Below, one piece after another: positions 1 to 11,889 of a stretch of 64,000 nt of DNA. Under the pieces are notes generated by a model. The model did not search any database, was not told the origin of the DNA, and worked only from the letters and a program-made list of their open reading frames with translations. The DNA comes from Ectocarpus siliculosus (Eukaryota; Sar; Phaeophyceae; Ectocarpales; Ectocarpaceae). The stretch covers positions 1,026,823-1,090,822 of the forward strand of contig FN649731.1 in NCBI GenBank assembly GCA_000310025.1, given 5' to 3'. The position numbers were made by a program, and so were the translations under genes. How positions within the stretch are numbered: position 1 is the first letter of the stretch; each line of letters begins with the position of its first letter.

Positions 1-277
1 CGTTCGGTTCGCTGTTTTCGTGTACTCAGCGGTGGACGGCGAAACGTTTCATTTGTCTTGTCTTGTGAATCAAATATGGGGCAAGGAAGATTGAACTCGT
101 TGGAGTAGGTCTACAGTGGCTCCCGTCGTATCCCACGGTTTGTCATGGTTGGTAGTCATGATGCCGCATGACGAACGGCCCTTGAAGCGTGGTACTGCTG
201 TCGCCTCCACATTGTTACCCTGTTTGTCTGTGACACGCCACTTATTTTTGTGCTCCCGGCTCTCCCATACGGCGCAG
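1..277. other. Upstream flank or intron of the transposase gene
   Basis: No start codon in frame with the first visible transposase exon is found here. The DNA ends in an acceptor-like site (ggcgcag) at 277, so the N-terminal exon of the transposase, including any FAR1-like DNA-binding part, probably lies to the left of the window. A long reading frame on the minus strand at 70-570 crosses the transposase exon in antisense and is not treated as a gene. Confidence 0.4.
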
Positions 278-3200
278 GTCATGGGATGAAGCCAAAAGAG
301 GTGACGAAAGCAATGAAGGCGTTGCACGAGGACAGCGACATCGACATCAACAAGCGCGCGGTGCAGAACGCAGCTGCCATTGTGCACGGGGCGGAGAAGC
401 CGAGAGATGCTGCCGATGCGTACGAAGAGGTGTGTCCATGTGTCCGTTGAGACTGTTGCCTCTCTTGTTTGTGTGTGGGATGTTGGGTTTTGCTCAAGGC
501 GGTATCCGCGGCGACAAGACACATACGATCGCAGGTGACAACCGGGAGAATATATGCCCCATGACACCAAACCAAGAAATGTTGGAGGTAAAAAATGTGT
601 GCCGTGCCGTCGTCGTGGTTTTGCGCTGATGCCCTCGATGTTTCCGGGCGCTTAACATGTTGCAATTTCAGGTCATGGCCGCGACGGCCGACGGCGGAGT
701 GTGCGAGATCAAGATGGATGACAGCGGCCGCCTGACGCACATCTGGTGGCAAACGAGAGAGCAGGTAGGTCGCCGGTCGTTGTGCCCCATACGAATATTC
801 CCCAGCCGGAAGGTTTGCTTTCATTTTAGCATCTCGCACGTACCGCTTCGCCGTCCGCAAATGTAGGACGTCTGACCGAAAGCACGCCGTAGGCAAGGGT
901 GGGGGTGCGTTGTGACGCGTCCAACACACGTCACACCCACAATTAAGTGCTCTCGATCCCCTTCGACGTCATGCTCCGAATACGCAGGTGGCGCTTTGGA
1001 ATCGGTACGGTCACGTTGCGCTCTACGACGACACCGCTGTCAAGAACAGATACCGTATGCCTCTCGGTGTGCTCGCTGTCGTCGATTCGGAGTATCGGAC
1101 GCGGATCGTCGGCCAAAGCATAACGGCCGACACCACAACGGACACTTTCCTGTGGATGTTGAAGAGTGCGTTGGAGTCTCGCGGGAAGCAGCCGGATACC
1201 TTCATCCAGGACACGGACGCGGCGATGACGGCGGCGGTGCGAGAGGTGTTCCCGGACGCGCTGGCGAGGCGCAATTTATGGCACCTCAACCAGAACGTTA
1301 TCAAGGCCCTCGCTAAAGTCCTTGGTGGGTACATGAAGGTGCGCTCTACTGTGTGTGTTGGCGTGGTTAGTCTGGCCTCTCGTATTGTCCTGGTCGCGCG
1401 ACGTACGCTGCCCACTCTAGCCCCCCTCCCCCACTCCCGCTTGTATCCCCTGTGCGAGTTGGTGCGTTGTCATGGATCAGTGTCGCCTACTTGGAAGAGT
1501 GATATCCAGCGTCTCTGCGTAGACCGTGATGCGGAGACGACCTCGGCTTCGACGGAAACATACCTCACGACGTCCAGTGCACACAGAAAAAGCAGCAGCA
1601 GCAGCAGCAGGTTGTAAGCACCAATGGTATGTCGCTGAGTTTTTTCAACCCTCTCCTCGTCTCGCCTTAGCGCTAACGAAGTGTACGGGGTTGTTGGTGG
1701 CAGTCAATCGTACAGACCGGTAGCCCATATCGCAAAGGCCCCAACTCACGCAACACCCACCCGGCCCACGTCGTTTGTGTTTTCCGCAGCCTTTCATGGA
1801 CGAGTTCAGGTGTGTGCGTCAGCAGCTGTCATTGGCGAAGTTCGAACGGAAGTTCAACGCCCTCATCGAAAAGTACCCGAAGGCGGAGAAGTACATGCAA
1901 GTAGTATATGACGACCGTGCACGGTGGGCGGAATATGTGTCGCCCCTGGTGTTCTCCGTGGGTTCGTGGACGACATCAAGAGTTGAAGGTGCGTGTATGC
2001 GTCATCTGCCATCATGAGCGTTTTGTTCGAGAACGACAGCGCATATAGCGTTGTCGTTGTTTTTGGGAGTTTTTCTACGTCTGTAGGGGTTGGGGGCGGC
2101 TATCTTCCTTGCCCCCTATTTACTATGCCATTGGTGAGTGCTTCTGGACGAATTTATCGTACGCCGTCAGTGGATGACCAGTAAACAACTCCCTACATGA
2201 CGCTAATGTTTACGACCTCTTCGAAACATGTGGCTGTTGTCCGGCCCCTGTTGTTCGGGATTGATGTACTTGGTCGGTGCACTGCGATCGTCCGGCTCAC
2301 GTGTACATACATCTGTGGCGATGGGTGCGTCAAGTCATAGGCTTCTCTTTCAGTCGTTTGGCGTACTGCGACTTCAACGATGTCTGATGACACCAATCAC
2401 TAACCTACGGTTTGGTTTGTGTGTCGCTTCTTGCGTGTTTGTCCGCCGCACACACAACAGGCCAAAACGCCCTCATCAGGGATAGGTGCAACTCGCGCTC
2501 CTCGCTTTTGGACGTGGCGAAGTACTTTTCGGGCATCATCTGTTCCCAGAAGGATGCCGCCATGCTGCGTGACGCAATCGACCATCTGCCGCCTAATCGG
2601 ATGGCGGCTCCACCAGCGACCGCTTTCAAGAGTGTGCTCGAGTCCTGCGAGTTCTCCATCGCGGGCTGGCCGCGGCGGTTCATGGAGCAAGAGATGACCG
2701 CGGCCATCACGTTTTGCCAGATGGGTGGTGGGGAGGTGGATGGACCAGAACGCGCGGCAGCTTCGGGGCGCACGTTCGAGTACATCGAGGACAAGCTTTG
2801 CCGACGCCATTTACGTCTTCGGGATTCACGAGCAGCGTGATGACAAGGCCTTCGACTACCTCGTCTTGCTCTTTTCCGACGGTAGCCATCTCTGCCAGTG
2901 CCGCACACTCCAAACTCTCAGGCTATTTTGTCGCCATGTGTGGGCGGCGATGATGTACAGCCCCCGATTCAGATTCCACGTAGGCCTCCTGCACGAGCAC
3001 TGGCTGACGGAAAAGGCGAGGGGAACACCGCAGCAGGACTGGCCGGATGTCGCCCGCCCTCGGTGGGTGGTATCCAACCGCCACGCTGCGAGAGAAGTGG
3101 ACGGGGCGGCGGGAGAGGGAGAGGGAGAGGGGGTGGGGGGATGCAGCGGGAGATGGAAGTCTTTCGTTGGGAGCAGCCAGACGGTGCAGACGGTCCTGTT

Positions 3201-3456
3201 GGACTTGAAGGAGAAGGGGCCCACGGACCAGGATAGACAAGTGTTGTACGCCGACGTAACGAAGAAGCTCGGGCAAGCCGCGAGTATTTTGTCTGATCGC
3301 TTTTCACCGACAGTCGCCGTAGCCCTCGTGGACCAATTTCTGACGATGGTCAATGTGCAAGCAGGCGGGGTAGGAACTACAACGACGGGAGGGCGGGGGG
3401 CGGCTCTCTTCATGGCCAACCCTGGAACTGTTCGCCTGCCCGCTAGTGACAAGTAA
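278..3456 (+). pseudogene. Mutator-like (MULE) transposase, one frameshift
   Basis: This is a cut-and-paste DNA transposase of the MULE superfamily. Exons that join in phase are 278-429, 672-764, 988-1338, 1790-1988 and 2461-3456. The exon at 988-1338 carries the MULE catalytic core: a first acidic site in LYDDTAVKNRY, the second in QDTDAAM, then a P-x-A-x-x-R-x-x-x-W-H-L-N-Q-N block. The last exon carries a SWIM zinc finger (CQC, then CRH, about 2893-2940), which normally follows the MULE core. The reading frame changes near 2720-2735 in a G-rich run with no usable splice sites, so one base has probably been gained or lost and the copy is likely dead, unless this is a sequence error. The C-terminal part after the SWIM finger is low-complexity Gly/Glu, then helical, and ends at TAA 3454-3456. 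Terminal inverted repeats were not identified. Family assignment is firm; the first exon and the activity are not. Confidence 0.85.
1591..1611 (+). repeat. AGC trinucleotide microsatellite in a transposase intron
   Basis: About seven AGC units lie in the fourth visible intron of the transposase gene. AGC/CAG runs are common in brown-algal genomes, which fits the suggested host but does not prove it. Confidence 0.8.
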
Positions 3457-3460
3457 TAAA
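3455..3460 (+). terminator. Candidate poly(A) signal overlapping the transposase stop codon
   Basis: AATAAA begins one base inside the TAA stop of the transposase. Such a close overlap would give a very short 3' UTR. It may be chance. Confidence 0.3.
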
Positions 3461-6400
3461 AGACGACCTGGCGCTGCAGAAAGATACACAAGAGGGGGTA
3501 GCAAGAGAGCCGCGACTTCGGGGTCCCAACTCTAGTTTCGGTGTTGCATACTTTGGGGTACGTGAGTAGCGGTACGCGGCCCTAGGTTTACGACGTCACC
3601 GGGGCATATGCCTGAACGATGTTTTGTCCCCCCCCGGCGGCAGGTCAAGGCTCGGTGTGTTGTTTATTTTTCGCTTCGGCGTTTTTGCGCCGATCGCCGT
3701 CTGTGATGTTGTCGATTTTGTGTTTGTATGTCTATTTGGTTGTTGCGGTGTAGCGTTCGATGGGGCCATCTGGTTCCTGTCCTGTTTTTATTTCTTTTGT
3801 TCCATTTCCTTTTCTTTTCTTTCTTCCGCCCCCTTTTTTGCCGTGTTGGGGTCATATCCAGGTCCTTTCATTTTTTTGGTGGGGGTCAGTCTATCATCAA
3901 ATCGCTGTTGGATATTGATTGTTCTGTTTTGTTTTTTTCTGCGTCTATCTGTGCTTGTCGACCTGTGTGCTCTGCGAAGAAAACCGTGTGAGCCGCGTCT
4001 CGAGTTTGTTGAGCGGGCCTGCGGTGTGCGAACTAAACGATGCCTACAGATTTTGACGGCCCCATGATGACTGACATCCATCACGGCAGCACCGTGCAGC
4101 AGGTTATATCTACCAAAAAAAGAATACTGCTGTATGTAGTTCACAAAATCTACAGCAACAATTGCTTGCAGCAGCAGAAACGCACAACAACAGCAGCACC
4201 ACACGCGGATAGACACACACACAGAGAGAGACGAGCACTCCTCTAAGTACGGGGCGTTGTGTGTCGTCGTGTCCTCCTGTTCCTCTGAGGCCTAGCGTCT
4301 CCTGGGCATCCCGGGTGCGAAGGGTGGCCTTGGCGTGAAATATGTGCCAGTATGGCAGTATGGACTGTTGAGGCTGTTGCTGCAGACGAGAGCTCTGCTT
4401 CCGAAGACAACGGGCGTTAGATCCAGGCTCCGAGATAATATTGAATTTGAGAGGGAGAGAGGAGAACCTCTTCGGGGACACTCCGGGAGGTTTCCCGGGG
4501 TTTCGATCCGTCCGGATGTTTGGACTGTGGTTCTCTTTTATAATCCATGGATTGCAAATATTCGCGCCCCCCGCTGCCACAGCCAAGTACACGGACTGCA
4601 TTGGCCTTGCCGTAATAGGGAGACTTGTATTGTTGCGAAACAAATACGGAAAGTTCACGGAGCGACTCTGCACTGCACCACACCGCTCAAAGCTAGTCGT
4701 TCTCAGGCAGGGGAAAGAGGAAAGGTCCTCCCTGTTTGCCGGCCTGCTCTGCCTACTCCTCCTCTGCCTACGCTGCCGATCCTCTCCGAAAAAACTCGTC
4801 CGAAAAAACGGTGGTCAGGTGTCCGGGTTGTGGTTGCTTGCTGTGGCTGATGAGTGTTTTCGAGAAATGCAAAAACATACAGGTACTTTCTGACGCTATG
4901 AATTCATTGCTTATCTGTCTCAGACTCTATGATAGAGATGGATTCGTTGTGTCATTAAGAAAGAAAGAAAAAAAAAAGGGCGTTGCAGGCAAATTGTTGC
5001 AGGGCGAAAGTTGCAGCTGGCCAATACCATGCATACCACGAAGTCAGCTGTTCAAGGTAATGCCTACTGGATCAATTGTTACGATCCTACAGCAACATTG
5101 CAACACAGCAACGCAGCACAGCAGTGTTCGTCGCTCCGCGCGAAATAGGAAAAAAACTCTTTTCTATGATGGAGATGGATTCGTTGTGTCTTAAAAAGGG
5201 GGACGCACCTCCGGCAACCCCCCCCGGCTAATTTAGTAATCCCGCCGCTTGTGGCTTCGCGTCTTCGCACGCCTCACCAGCGCAACACTACCTCCTGCGA
5301 TCGCCCACAACACAACACGTAGAGAGCATATCATTTGTTCTGCTTCAAGCTGGGGACAGTTGGCGACCCTCCTCGCCGCACCGAACGCGCTCTCCCACAT
5401 CAGGAGAAAGGTATGGGCGCCATTGTCGGAGGAACTGTCAACAATCAAGTGACCAGGCCAACAGCAGCTTCCTTGTTGTGATTCGAACCAGAGGAGGCGG
5501 ACCTCCACCAACATCCTCGCATATGCCAACCAATCTTGACCCCTTCTTCTGGAAGATGCGCTCTCATCCAACCAAGGAGTAACGCCGGTGGAAACACCCG
5601 GTCTCCCAAGACCATGTGCTGTGTAGGTACATTGTCGTGTCACGTAACGGATATGCAGTGTCGCTGGTTGCATCTGCGAAATCTGATTCCTCTGCCTACT
5701 GCTGCTGCGGAATATCAGCAGTGGCCGTGCAAAGCAGTTGTGTTGTTGTATCTGAGGCAGAGGAGGAACAGTATTCTATGTAGTTGGGAACAGATTACAT
5801 TGTAAGATTGCTTGCTCCTGGGCGCAAGCAAGATCTACCTATTCTTCCGCGCCCTAAATAAACCATAGTCACGATTTTGGCACAAACAGCAGTGCGAAGC
5901 TACGCCAGGGTGCGGGCGAGTGCATAGGCGTGCGATCGATTGCTCCGAAGAGGGTTGTATCGAAACCTGAACGACACGTGCAAGGGAAGCTCGCGAAGTG
6001 ATCCTCTTTCCAACACACCACCCTTTTTCGGTTTTTGGCATTGACAGCCTCTTGGTTGGTTGTGGAGCAACCGATCGATCACACATCTGTGCGGTCTTTC
6101 TGTAGCCCACATCAATACTTCGATGTTCTTGGTGATGAGAGCGAGAGAGAGAGGCGCACTGGCCAGCTCTCGATCACTACACACAAAAGGTATCTAGACT
6201 AACTACTGCTGTTGCGGATTTGCATAGTCAACCGCCGATGTTGGGATCCCCCCGAGAACTACAACAATGCCTGACCGTACGCTGACAGACCCACCCGTAG
6301 AGGAATATGTCACACAACTACTCTGTTGTCTTTACTCTATTGAACTGCACGTTGTGTTAGCTACTGCTGATTGCTGAGCTGGTACCATTCACAGAATACT

Positions 6401-7989
6401 ACCGCGCTCATGCTATCGTACTTACTATGTGGCTTGGGCACTAGTCTACTAGTGTCGTCTACTTGCTACTGCTACTGTGTACGAATTTCCCGAACAAATG
6501 TCTACTTCGAGGTATTCAAAATTCCGACCAACACGGCGTGATGGATGACTACCGTACATCACCATATGGTACACAGAGATATACGCAGAGGATTTCAACG
6601 CAAGATCCAAGACAGCTCAGTTGCTTTGATGGGACAATCGGACATGACCTACATATTTTCTTATGGAATGGTGACTGCCTTTTAGAGCTTATTGGTCAAC
6701 CTCCCCTTCCCCGGCTGTCTTGCCTGGGCCTGTAATGAGGAGTGCCGGCCATTGGTGTCATCCAAACATAGCCCCAGGGTATCTGGCGACATAAGCTGTT
6801 ATTATTATCCGGCTTTTGTTGGCGGCGGTCAAATAGATAGACGAAGCACTGGAGCGCAGGTCTAGCGGTGATTGGCGGCTAAACCGCACTACAACCCCAC
6901 GCTTGAGCAAGAAGACCAGTTACATGGGGCAGCCCATCAGGAGTCTACATACATTGGTGTAGTTTCGGACTCAAGTATTGACAAGATTTCGGATTTCGAA
7001 GTCAAACAAGCTCCCATCCATTCCTTGGAACAGCCTGAAATACATATTTGAAAATTGGCTTCCAGATTTTGAATTTTTTCAGAAAGACCAATTGGAAAGA
7101 CCTTCTGTGCGACCAGGTAGAGGCACTGGATCCACCCTACAGAAAAGACAAACTAGTGCTAGCTAAGCGCATGACCACTTGCATATTAACGTGTCATCCA
7201 TAGCTAACTACGGATGAGCTGGTGCGCTCTCTGCCGACTGAAATGCCGATTTGACGTGAGAGCGCCAATAGAGCGGCAAGTGAGAAAGGTGGAGAGAGAA
7301 TCCTCAAAAGATCTGAAAAAACAATCACAGAAAGTTAGAATTCATCGATACAATCCCATAAAGATTTAACGAAAAACGAGACCCAGATATCGGTATGCCT
7401 GTTTAAGCACGTTGGGCCCTTGGCAGAAAGTATTCCAGGGAGAAGTGGGACGTGTACAACATAAGACGAGATGGAAACACGAGAACGGCTCGTAGCGCGA
7501 AGAGAAAGGGAGAGGAGAAATATATGTATGTAGAAGACAGAGAGACATACAAGACGCGACTTCGGAAGTCGCACGTCGCGGCAGGAATGGACACGACCCT
7601 AAGCGGAGTATGGATGGTCCGAAAAGGCTCAACAGGACGACTCCTCGCAGGTGGCCGAATCTGTCTTTGACATGGACGAGGTACATCGAAGTTTTAGTCG
7701 AACGGGGAAAAAATCCCCAACACAACAGACATATGCTGGCATTTACCTGTACAAGAATCAGGACCGGTCCTCCTTGTGACTGTTCTCCTTCTTTACAGCG
7801 ACGCGTGGTCATGGTCAACTATGGAGCGTCAGAGGAGTGACGCCCGGCCCCTTGTTGCCTTGCCCTCTTTCTTGCATTATCCAGGGCAAGAAAGTATTAT
7901 CAAGAGGGTCACGGGTTGCCAAGCGCGGGATATATCGCCTCGGATGATCGTGTCTCACGAGTAGCGATATGCGAGAACGATCGCGCCCA
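3461..7989. other. Mostly non-coding DNA with old repeat fragments
   Basis: No convincing gene was recognised. The stretch 3620-3990 is T-rich. A plus-strand frame at 4441-4893 is open for 150 codons and has hydrophobic stretches, but no splice, domain or composition evidence supports it. A direct duplication is annotated separately. A minus-strand box B-like sequence (GGTTCGAATC) near 5480-5495 suggests a decayed tRNA-derived SINE. Confidence 0.4.
4927..5194 (+). repeat. Two direct copies of a ~31-bp sequence
   Basis: A sequence beginning CTATGAT and continuing GAGATGGATTCGTTGTGTC occurs at 4927-4958 and again at 5164-5194, each followed by a purine-rich run. A related fragment (gagattgtgtcattaaag) lies at about 14072-14090, just before repeat A. 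The copies may be edges of an old mobile element. Confidence 0.55.
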
Positions 7990-8324
7990 GACCCCCCTCG
8001 GTCGTGTCAAAGCCGACGGTTCTGTTTCCGGAGAAGGAGTTTGGGCATCACTGCGCTGTTGGCCGCAACAGGGACGATCGGTTGCTGGGGAGTCTCCGCG
8101 TTCCGCCGACGATATACCCCAGGGATGCGAGGGAAGGCCTGCGGTCGACGGAGGTGCGCGATGAGAAGAGGACTGCACAACGTTTGCTGCAGTGCTACTC
8201 CACCCCCGAGGCCGACCCGTTCGAGGGAAGATGGCGAAGCTGCGCCAACGGCGTTGAGGATTCCCCTGCCAACATGGTCGACTGGGAGTTTCCAACCTCG
8301 GAGTTCGGCTTTCTCGCAAAGTAG
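7990..8324 (+). CDS. Probable 3'-terminal coding exon, unknown protein
   Basis: A plus-strand frame from about 7990 to a TAG at 8322-8324 has balanced, charged protein-like composition (for example LFPEKEFGHHCAVGRNRDDR) and GC-rich third positions, unlike the DNA around it. An acceptor-like gcgcccag ends near 7989, so this is probably the last exon of a gene whose upstream exons were not found. No domain is recognised. It could also be a gene fragment. Confidence 0.4.
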
Positions 8325-9112
8325 AAGAGGGCAAAAAAAGGTTTTCTGACAAGAGGTGCTTGTTGTGCTGTGCTTTTGGAACATGGAACACAAACCGGTA
8401 ACAAACAACAACATTGGTTTTGTTCCGTTTTTCGGGCTCCAAGGTCGCGCACGGAAATATGTGGTTTCGAGTCGGGGATTCGAGCCACTTTTGGTTTGTT
8501 TCCTCCATATTTTGCTCTCCAAGCTTCCTTCCGTATGTGCCTGTTTGTTGTCGACCTCGGGTTATTTTCCGCCCCCAAATGTTGGGGCCGCAGGTTCATA
8601 TTCTCGTACCTTGCGGAGTCAACCACTTTATTATTCCCAATTGTTGCCAGCTCTCGGTCAGTTGGATGTTTCTTCTTCCACACTTGCCAGAAGCAGCTAA
8701 TATGGGTGCCTCTTAGCTCCTCCCTGGCACTGACAGTCCGGCTTTTCTTTTTTTCAAGTTTCCCTCTCTTCTTGTCTTTGTCGGTGTTTTTCTTGTCAAC
8801 AAATAATGTCCCAGCCGAACCATTGGAATGAATACTCCAGGATTCGAAGCTGACCCTTGTTGCCGCCAACACGTTGCTCCACCGACTCTGAGCTACAGGG
8901 ACATGTCACTCTACTGCGATTGTGTTGTGTGTTTTAGTGCCATCAGCTTCGTTCGGTGCCACAGCATCACCATTTCTTGGACGTTCGCACTTCGTGCTCT
9001 TAGAATCCTGCCGGACTGCCCCGGACGTGTGACGAAGCGTTATTCGGCGTCATCCATTGTCCTCACATGCCCCTTCAGTCACGGCGGGCACATGTTTTAT
9101 CGCACGGCCGGT
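8325..9112. other. Non-coding spacer
   Basis: Frames on both strands overlap each other and share no domain or splice support. A minus-strand box B-like motif (CTCGAATCCCC) lies near 8483-8497 without a matching box A. Confidence 0.35.
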
Positions 9113-9310
9113 CGCCCCGGTGGTCTAGTGGTAACCTCGAAACCGCAAGTGGCGAAGTCGTGAGTTCGATTCCCCATGGGGCTGAAACATGTACACATTT
9201 GCGGGTGAAAGCGAGAAAGCTGAAAAGCTGGTAAGTACCAAACTCCGACGTTGGCACCGTTGACGAGGGAAAGGGGCGGCTGGACCCTTCTCGCGCTAAA
9301 GAAAACAAAG
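9113..9310 (+). mobile_element. tRNA-derived SINE-like element
   Basis: The first 69 bases look like a decayed tRNA. GCCCC at the start can pair with GGGGC at the end. A good RNA polymerase III box A (TGGTCTAGTGG, about 9119) is followed about 30 bases later by a box B (GAGTTCGATTCC, about 9162). The anticodon and T stems do not pair well, so it is not a working tRNA gene. The tRNA-like head is followed by an unrelated body ending near A-rich DNA at 9300-9310. A similar body (gacgagggaa, then cggctg and accc) recurs near 43060-43100, which supports a dispersed family. Confidence 0.5.
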
Positions 9311-9940
9311 TAAATTCAGCACGCACCGCAGGAGGAAGGTGGGGCACAAAAAAAAAATATATATATACAGAAGAAAGTCCCGGTGTTCACCCCCTCCTGT
9401 GTGACCCTGGATGGTTGTAGTTGAACGAAAGAGTACACTGAAAAGTACTCTACGTATACTGAAAAGTGTAGTACACCTCTCACCACGAAAAATGGAGGGA
9501 CTGAAGCCATAATAAATAGGACGAAAACAAACACACTTTGTGGACGCCCTGTACAGGCATTTGCGACCTCTCACCGCACCGCAAAATGCGCGTGTTGTGC
9601 GCTACGAATGCTGTAGTGAATCCGAAGATACGTCATTTTCCTGCTGCATGTGCTTTGTATTTGGTATCACACGACATGTGGTACAATATTAACACGTGCT
9701 AGATTACCGGAGCACGTGCATGGATGTGCACACCATTGCGAACCTTTGATGGATTCGTTCGTCGTGGCGGGTTCAGGCACCCTATATCGTACCCTCTAAC
9801 TATGGCGTACATCAAGGCGTGATGCGATGATGCCCATCCTGGCTCTTCGAAACGCACCAACAGCAATTGTAACCGTCCGTATGTTCTACGGCCACGTCAC
9901 AACGTGGCTGTTCAACTGTGACGGAACCGAGCGAGCGCAG

Positions 9941-11889
9941 GTGCCAGAATATTTGGAATATGCGGAAGCGAGTCGAGGGCGAAACAGGTCGCAGACCGTA
10001 CTGGGCGTGGGAACCCACCAAGTGTTCGCTGGACGTCGTGAGGGACGAGAAACTCTGCCGAGTCTTGGAGGGTGGAAAAGACCTACTTCTCGTCGGTGAG
10101 TCGCAAGTTGCGAAGCGCAGTATAGTGTATAGGAGAGTCTTTTCACCCACCGACGCAACCATGTTGCAAAGGGACCTGATGCTGCACGCCAGTCCGACGC
10201 CATTCGCAGACGAGGCGGCGGCACGCGCAGGAAATCGGTGCGCCTGTCGTTTGTTTTGCTCCAACAGGGCGCGTTCCTCTTTTTACTGATGATGTCAATG
10301 TTGTCTGCAGTCTCGGGCAACCAATGTAAGGTGTGCGTATTTACGTTGTACGGAGCGGACATTGCTGCCAATATGCGTTCGTCGCTCGTTTTACTTTGAC
10401 CAACAACCTCACTTCCCCCTCCCGTCATCATTTGCTCCCGATCACCCCTCCTTTGTCCTCAAGGGGACAGTCTGACGCGACTTTCCACAACAACGCTGGC
10501 GTCCATCCTGCGCGCCTAGTCGGTCACCGCCGACTTGTACAAGGACGACTGGGAGGCGTGCGGGGGGAAGGTGAAACTGCGCTTTGTGCGCAAGGACGTG
10601 CTCGATGCGCGCACCAAGCCCCGCTACCGCTCATTGCGGTGCGAGGAAAGCGTCTGGGGAGCATTGCTAACAACACTCGCTTCCGCATTTTCGCGACCGA
10701 CACAACGCTCCGGGAGTTTGACACCTTGGTGGTTAACAGCGGGGCGCACCCAAGGCCGGCCGCGGAGTTTTGTCGGGAAATGGAGGCCTCCGCAAAAGCC
10801 CTCACGAGCTCGATGAAACGGCTACACGGGGAGGACAAAGCGATTCTGGTGGTTAGGAACACGGTCCCGGGGCACTGGGGCTGCACCGAGAGGTGGGAGC
10901 CGGAGGAAGAGGGTGCATGGTCTTGTGAACATCTATTTTTTTTCGGAGGCTCCGTCGTACGTACTGTGCCGCATGGGTGATCGTTTGAGAACACGGCACT
11001 CAATCCTTGCGCCGGAGGTTGACTACAGCAGGAATCACGAGGACTTGACATGGCGGATGAAGGGGCTTTGGTTGGTTGTCGATTTTTTTCATCGATTTGA
11101 AGAACGCGCGCTGGCAGAAGCATTGTTTTGGATTGCTTGTGTGCGAGAGCCGTGTGCGGTAGATTCCAATGCATGATGTGATGTTAGCCTTCCACCGCCG
11201 TCTTCTTGTTTGTCCCGGAGTCAGTCACACGCCCCCACCATTCTGACGGTTCCTTTGGTTCGAGTTCCTCCGGACGTGTCCGGTGGCAGTTCTACACCCC
11301 GTATTTCCTGGTGTTTCGTGTTAGCGACTTCCTCTCTCTTCTTACGCTTGAAGTATCTTTCGATTCTATTGTCATGATGTTGCAGGTGGCGTGGCTTCCA
11401 GAGTCAAACTGGCAGCCCTTCGCGTTCTCCTCTAGAGCAAACCATTTCGAGTAAATCACCACATGCGCTGAAACTTGTTCATGTCGTTTTCCGTGGTGTA
11501 AACCCTACACCCGCCGTTGCTTCCGCCCACCTTGCCCCGGTCGTACGTCGTCAATTACAACCAATGTGCATCGCCCACCGGTGTCCATTATGGGGGGTTT
11601 CAGAATGTTCGATGGCCCCGTCAATAAAATCATCGCCTCGAAGCTCGTCGCAGAGGCTCCCGGTTCGTACGAGTGGAATAGCTTCGAAAGCCGCAACGTC
11701 CAGCTGCAGAAGGCCTTTTCTCCGGACAGGGGTTGGAAACTACTCGACGCTTACTCGCCGACCCTTCTAAGGCCGGACTCCCATATCGCGAACAATGACT
11801 GCCTTCACTACTGCATGCCGGACCCTGCGGATCATTGGGCGCGTCTGCTGTGCAACATTCTGCTCGTGGCCAAAGACGACAGCGCGTAA
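9941..11889 (+). pseudogene. PMR5/PC-esterase (TBL/CAS1-like) gene, disabled
   Basis: The family comprises acyltransferases/esterases with a GDS...DxxH catalytic layout, which O-acetylate cell-wall or surface polysaccharides in the secretory pathway. Exon 9941-10095 gives the PMR5-type N-terminal motif (YWAWEPTKCSL, then a short helix and LLLVG). It splices in phase to an exon at 10464 that completes VGDSLTR, the nucleophile block. The next conserved part, DTLVVNSG followed by NTVPGHWGC, runs to a donor at 10892. A terminal exon ending at 11889 has RPDSHIANNDCLHYCMPDPADHW, which contains the Asp-x-x-His catalytic pair (DCLH). Two lesions lie in the middle exon: an in-frame TAG at 10517-10519 and a frame change near 10650-10670. 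The 5' end, any membrane anchor and the start of the last exon are unresolved. The family call is strong, and loss of function is likely if the sequence is accurate. Confidence 0.75.

Noticed and set aside
70-929. Long minus-strand frames over the first transposase exons
   Set aside because: They are antisense to phase-consistent MULE exons and show no domain of their own.
9113-9182. Functional tRNA gene
   Set aside because: Box A and box B are present, but the anticodon and T stems do not pair and the length is short; a SINE head fits better.
10081-10240. Read-through of the PC-esterase exon giving VGESQVAKR
   Set aside because: The Glu in place of Asp would break the GDS motif, while using the GTGAGT donor at 10096 restores VGDSLTR in phase.
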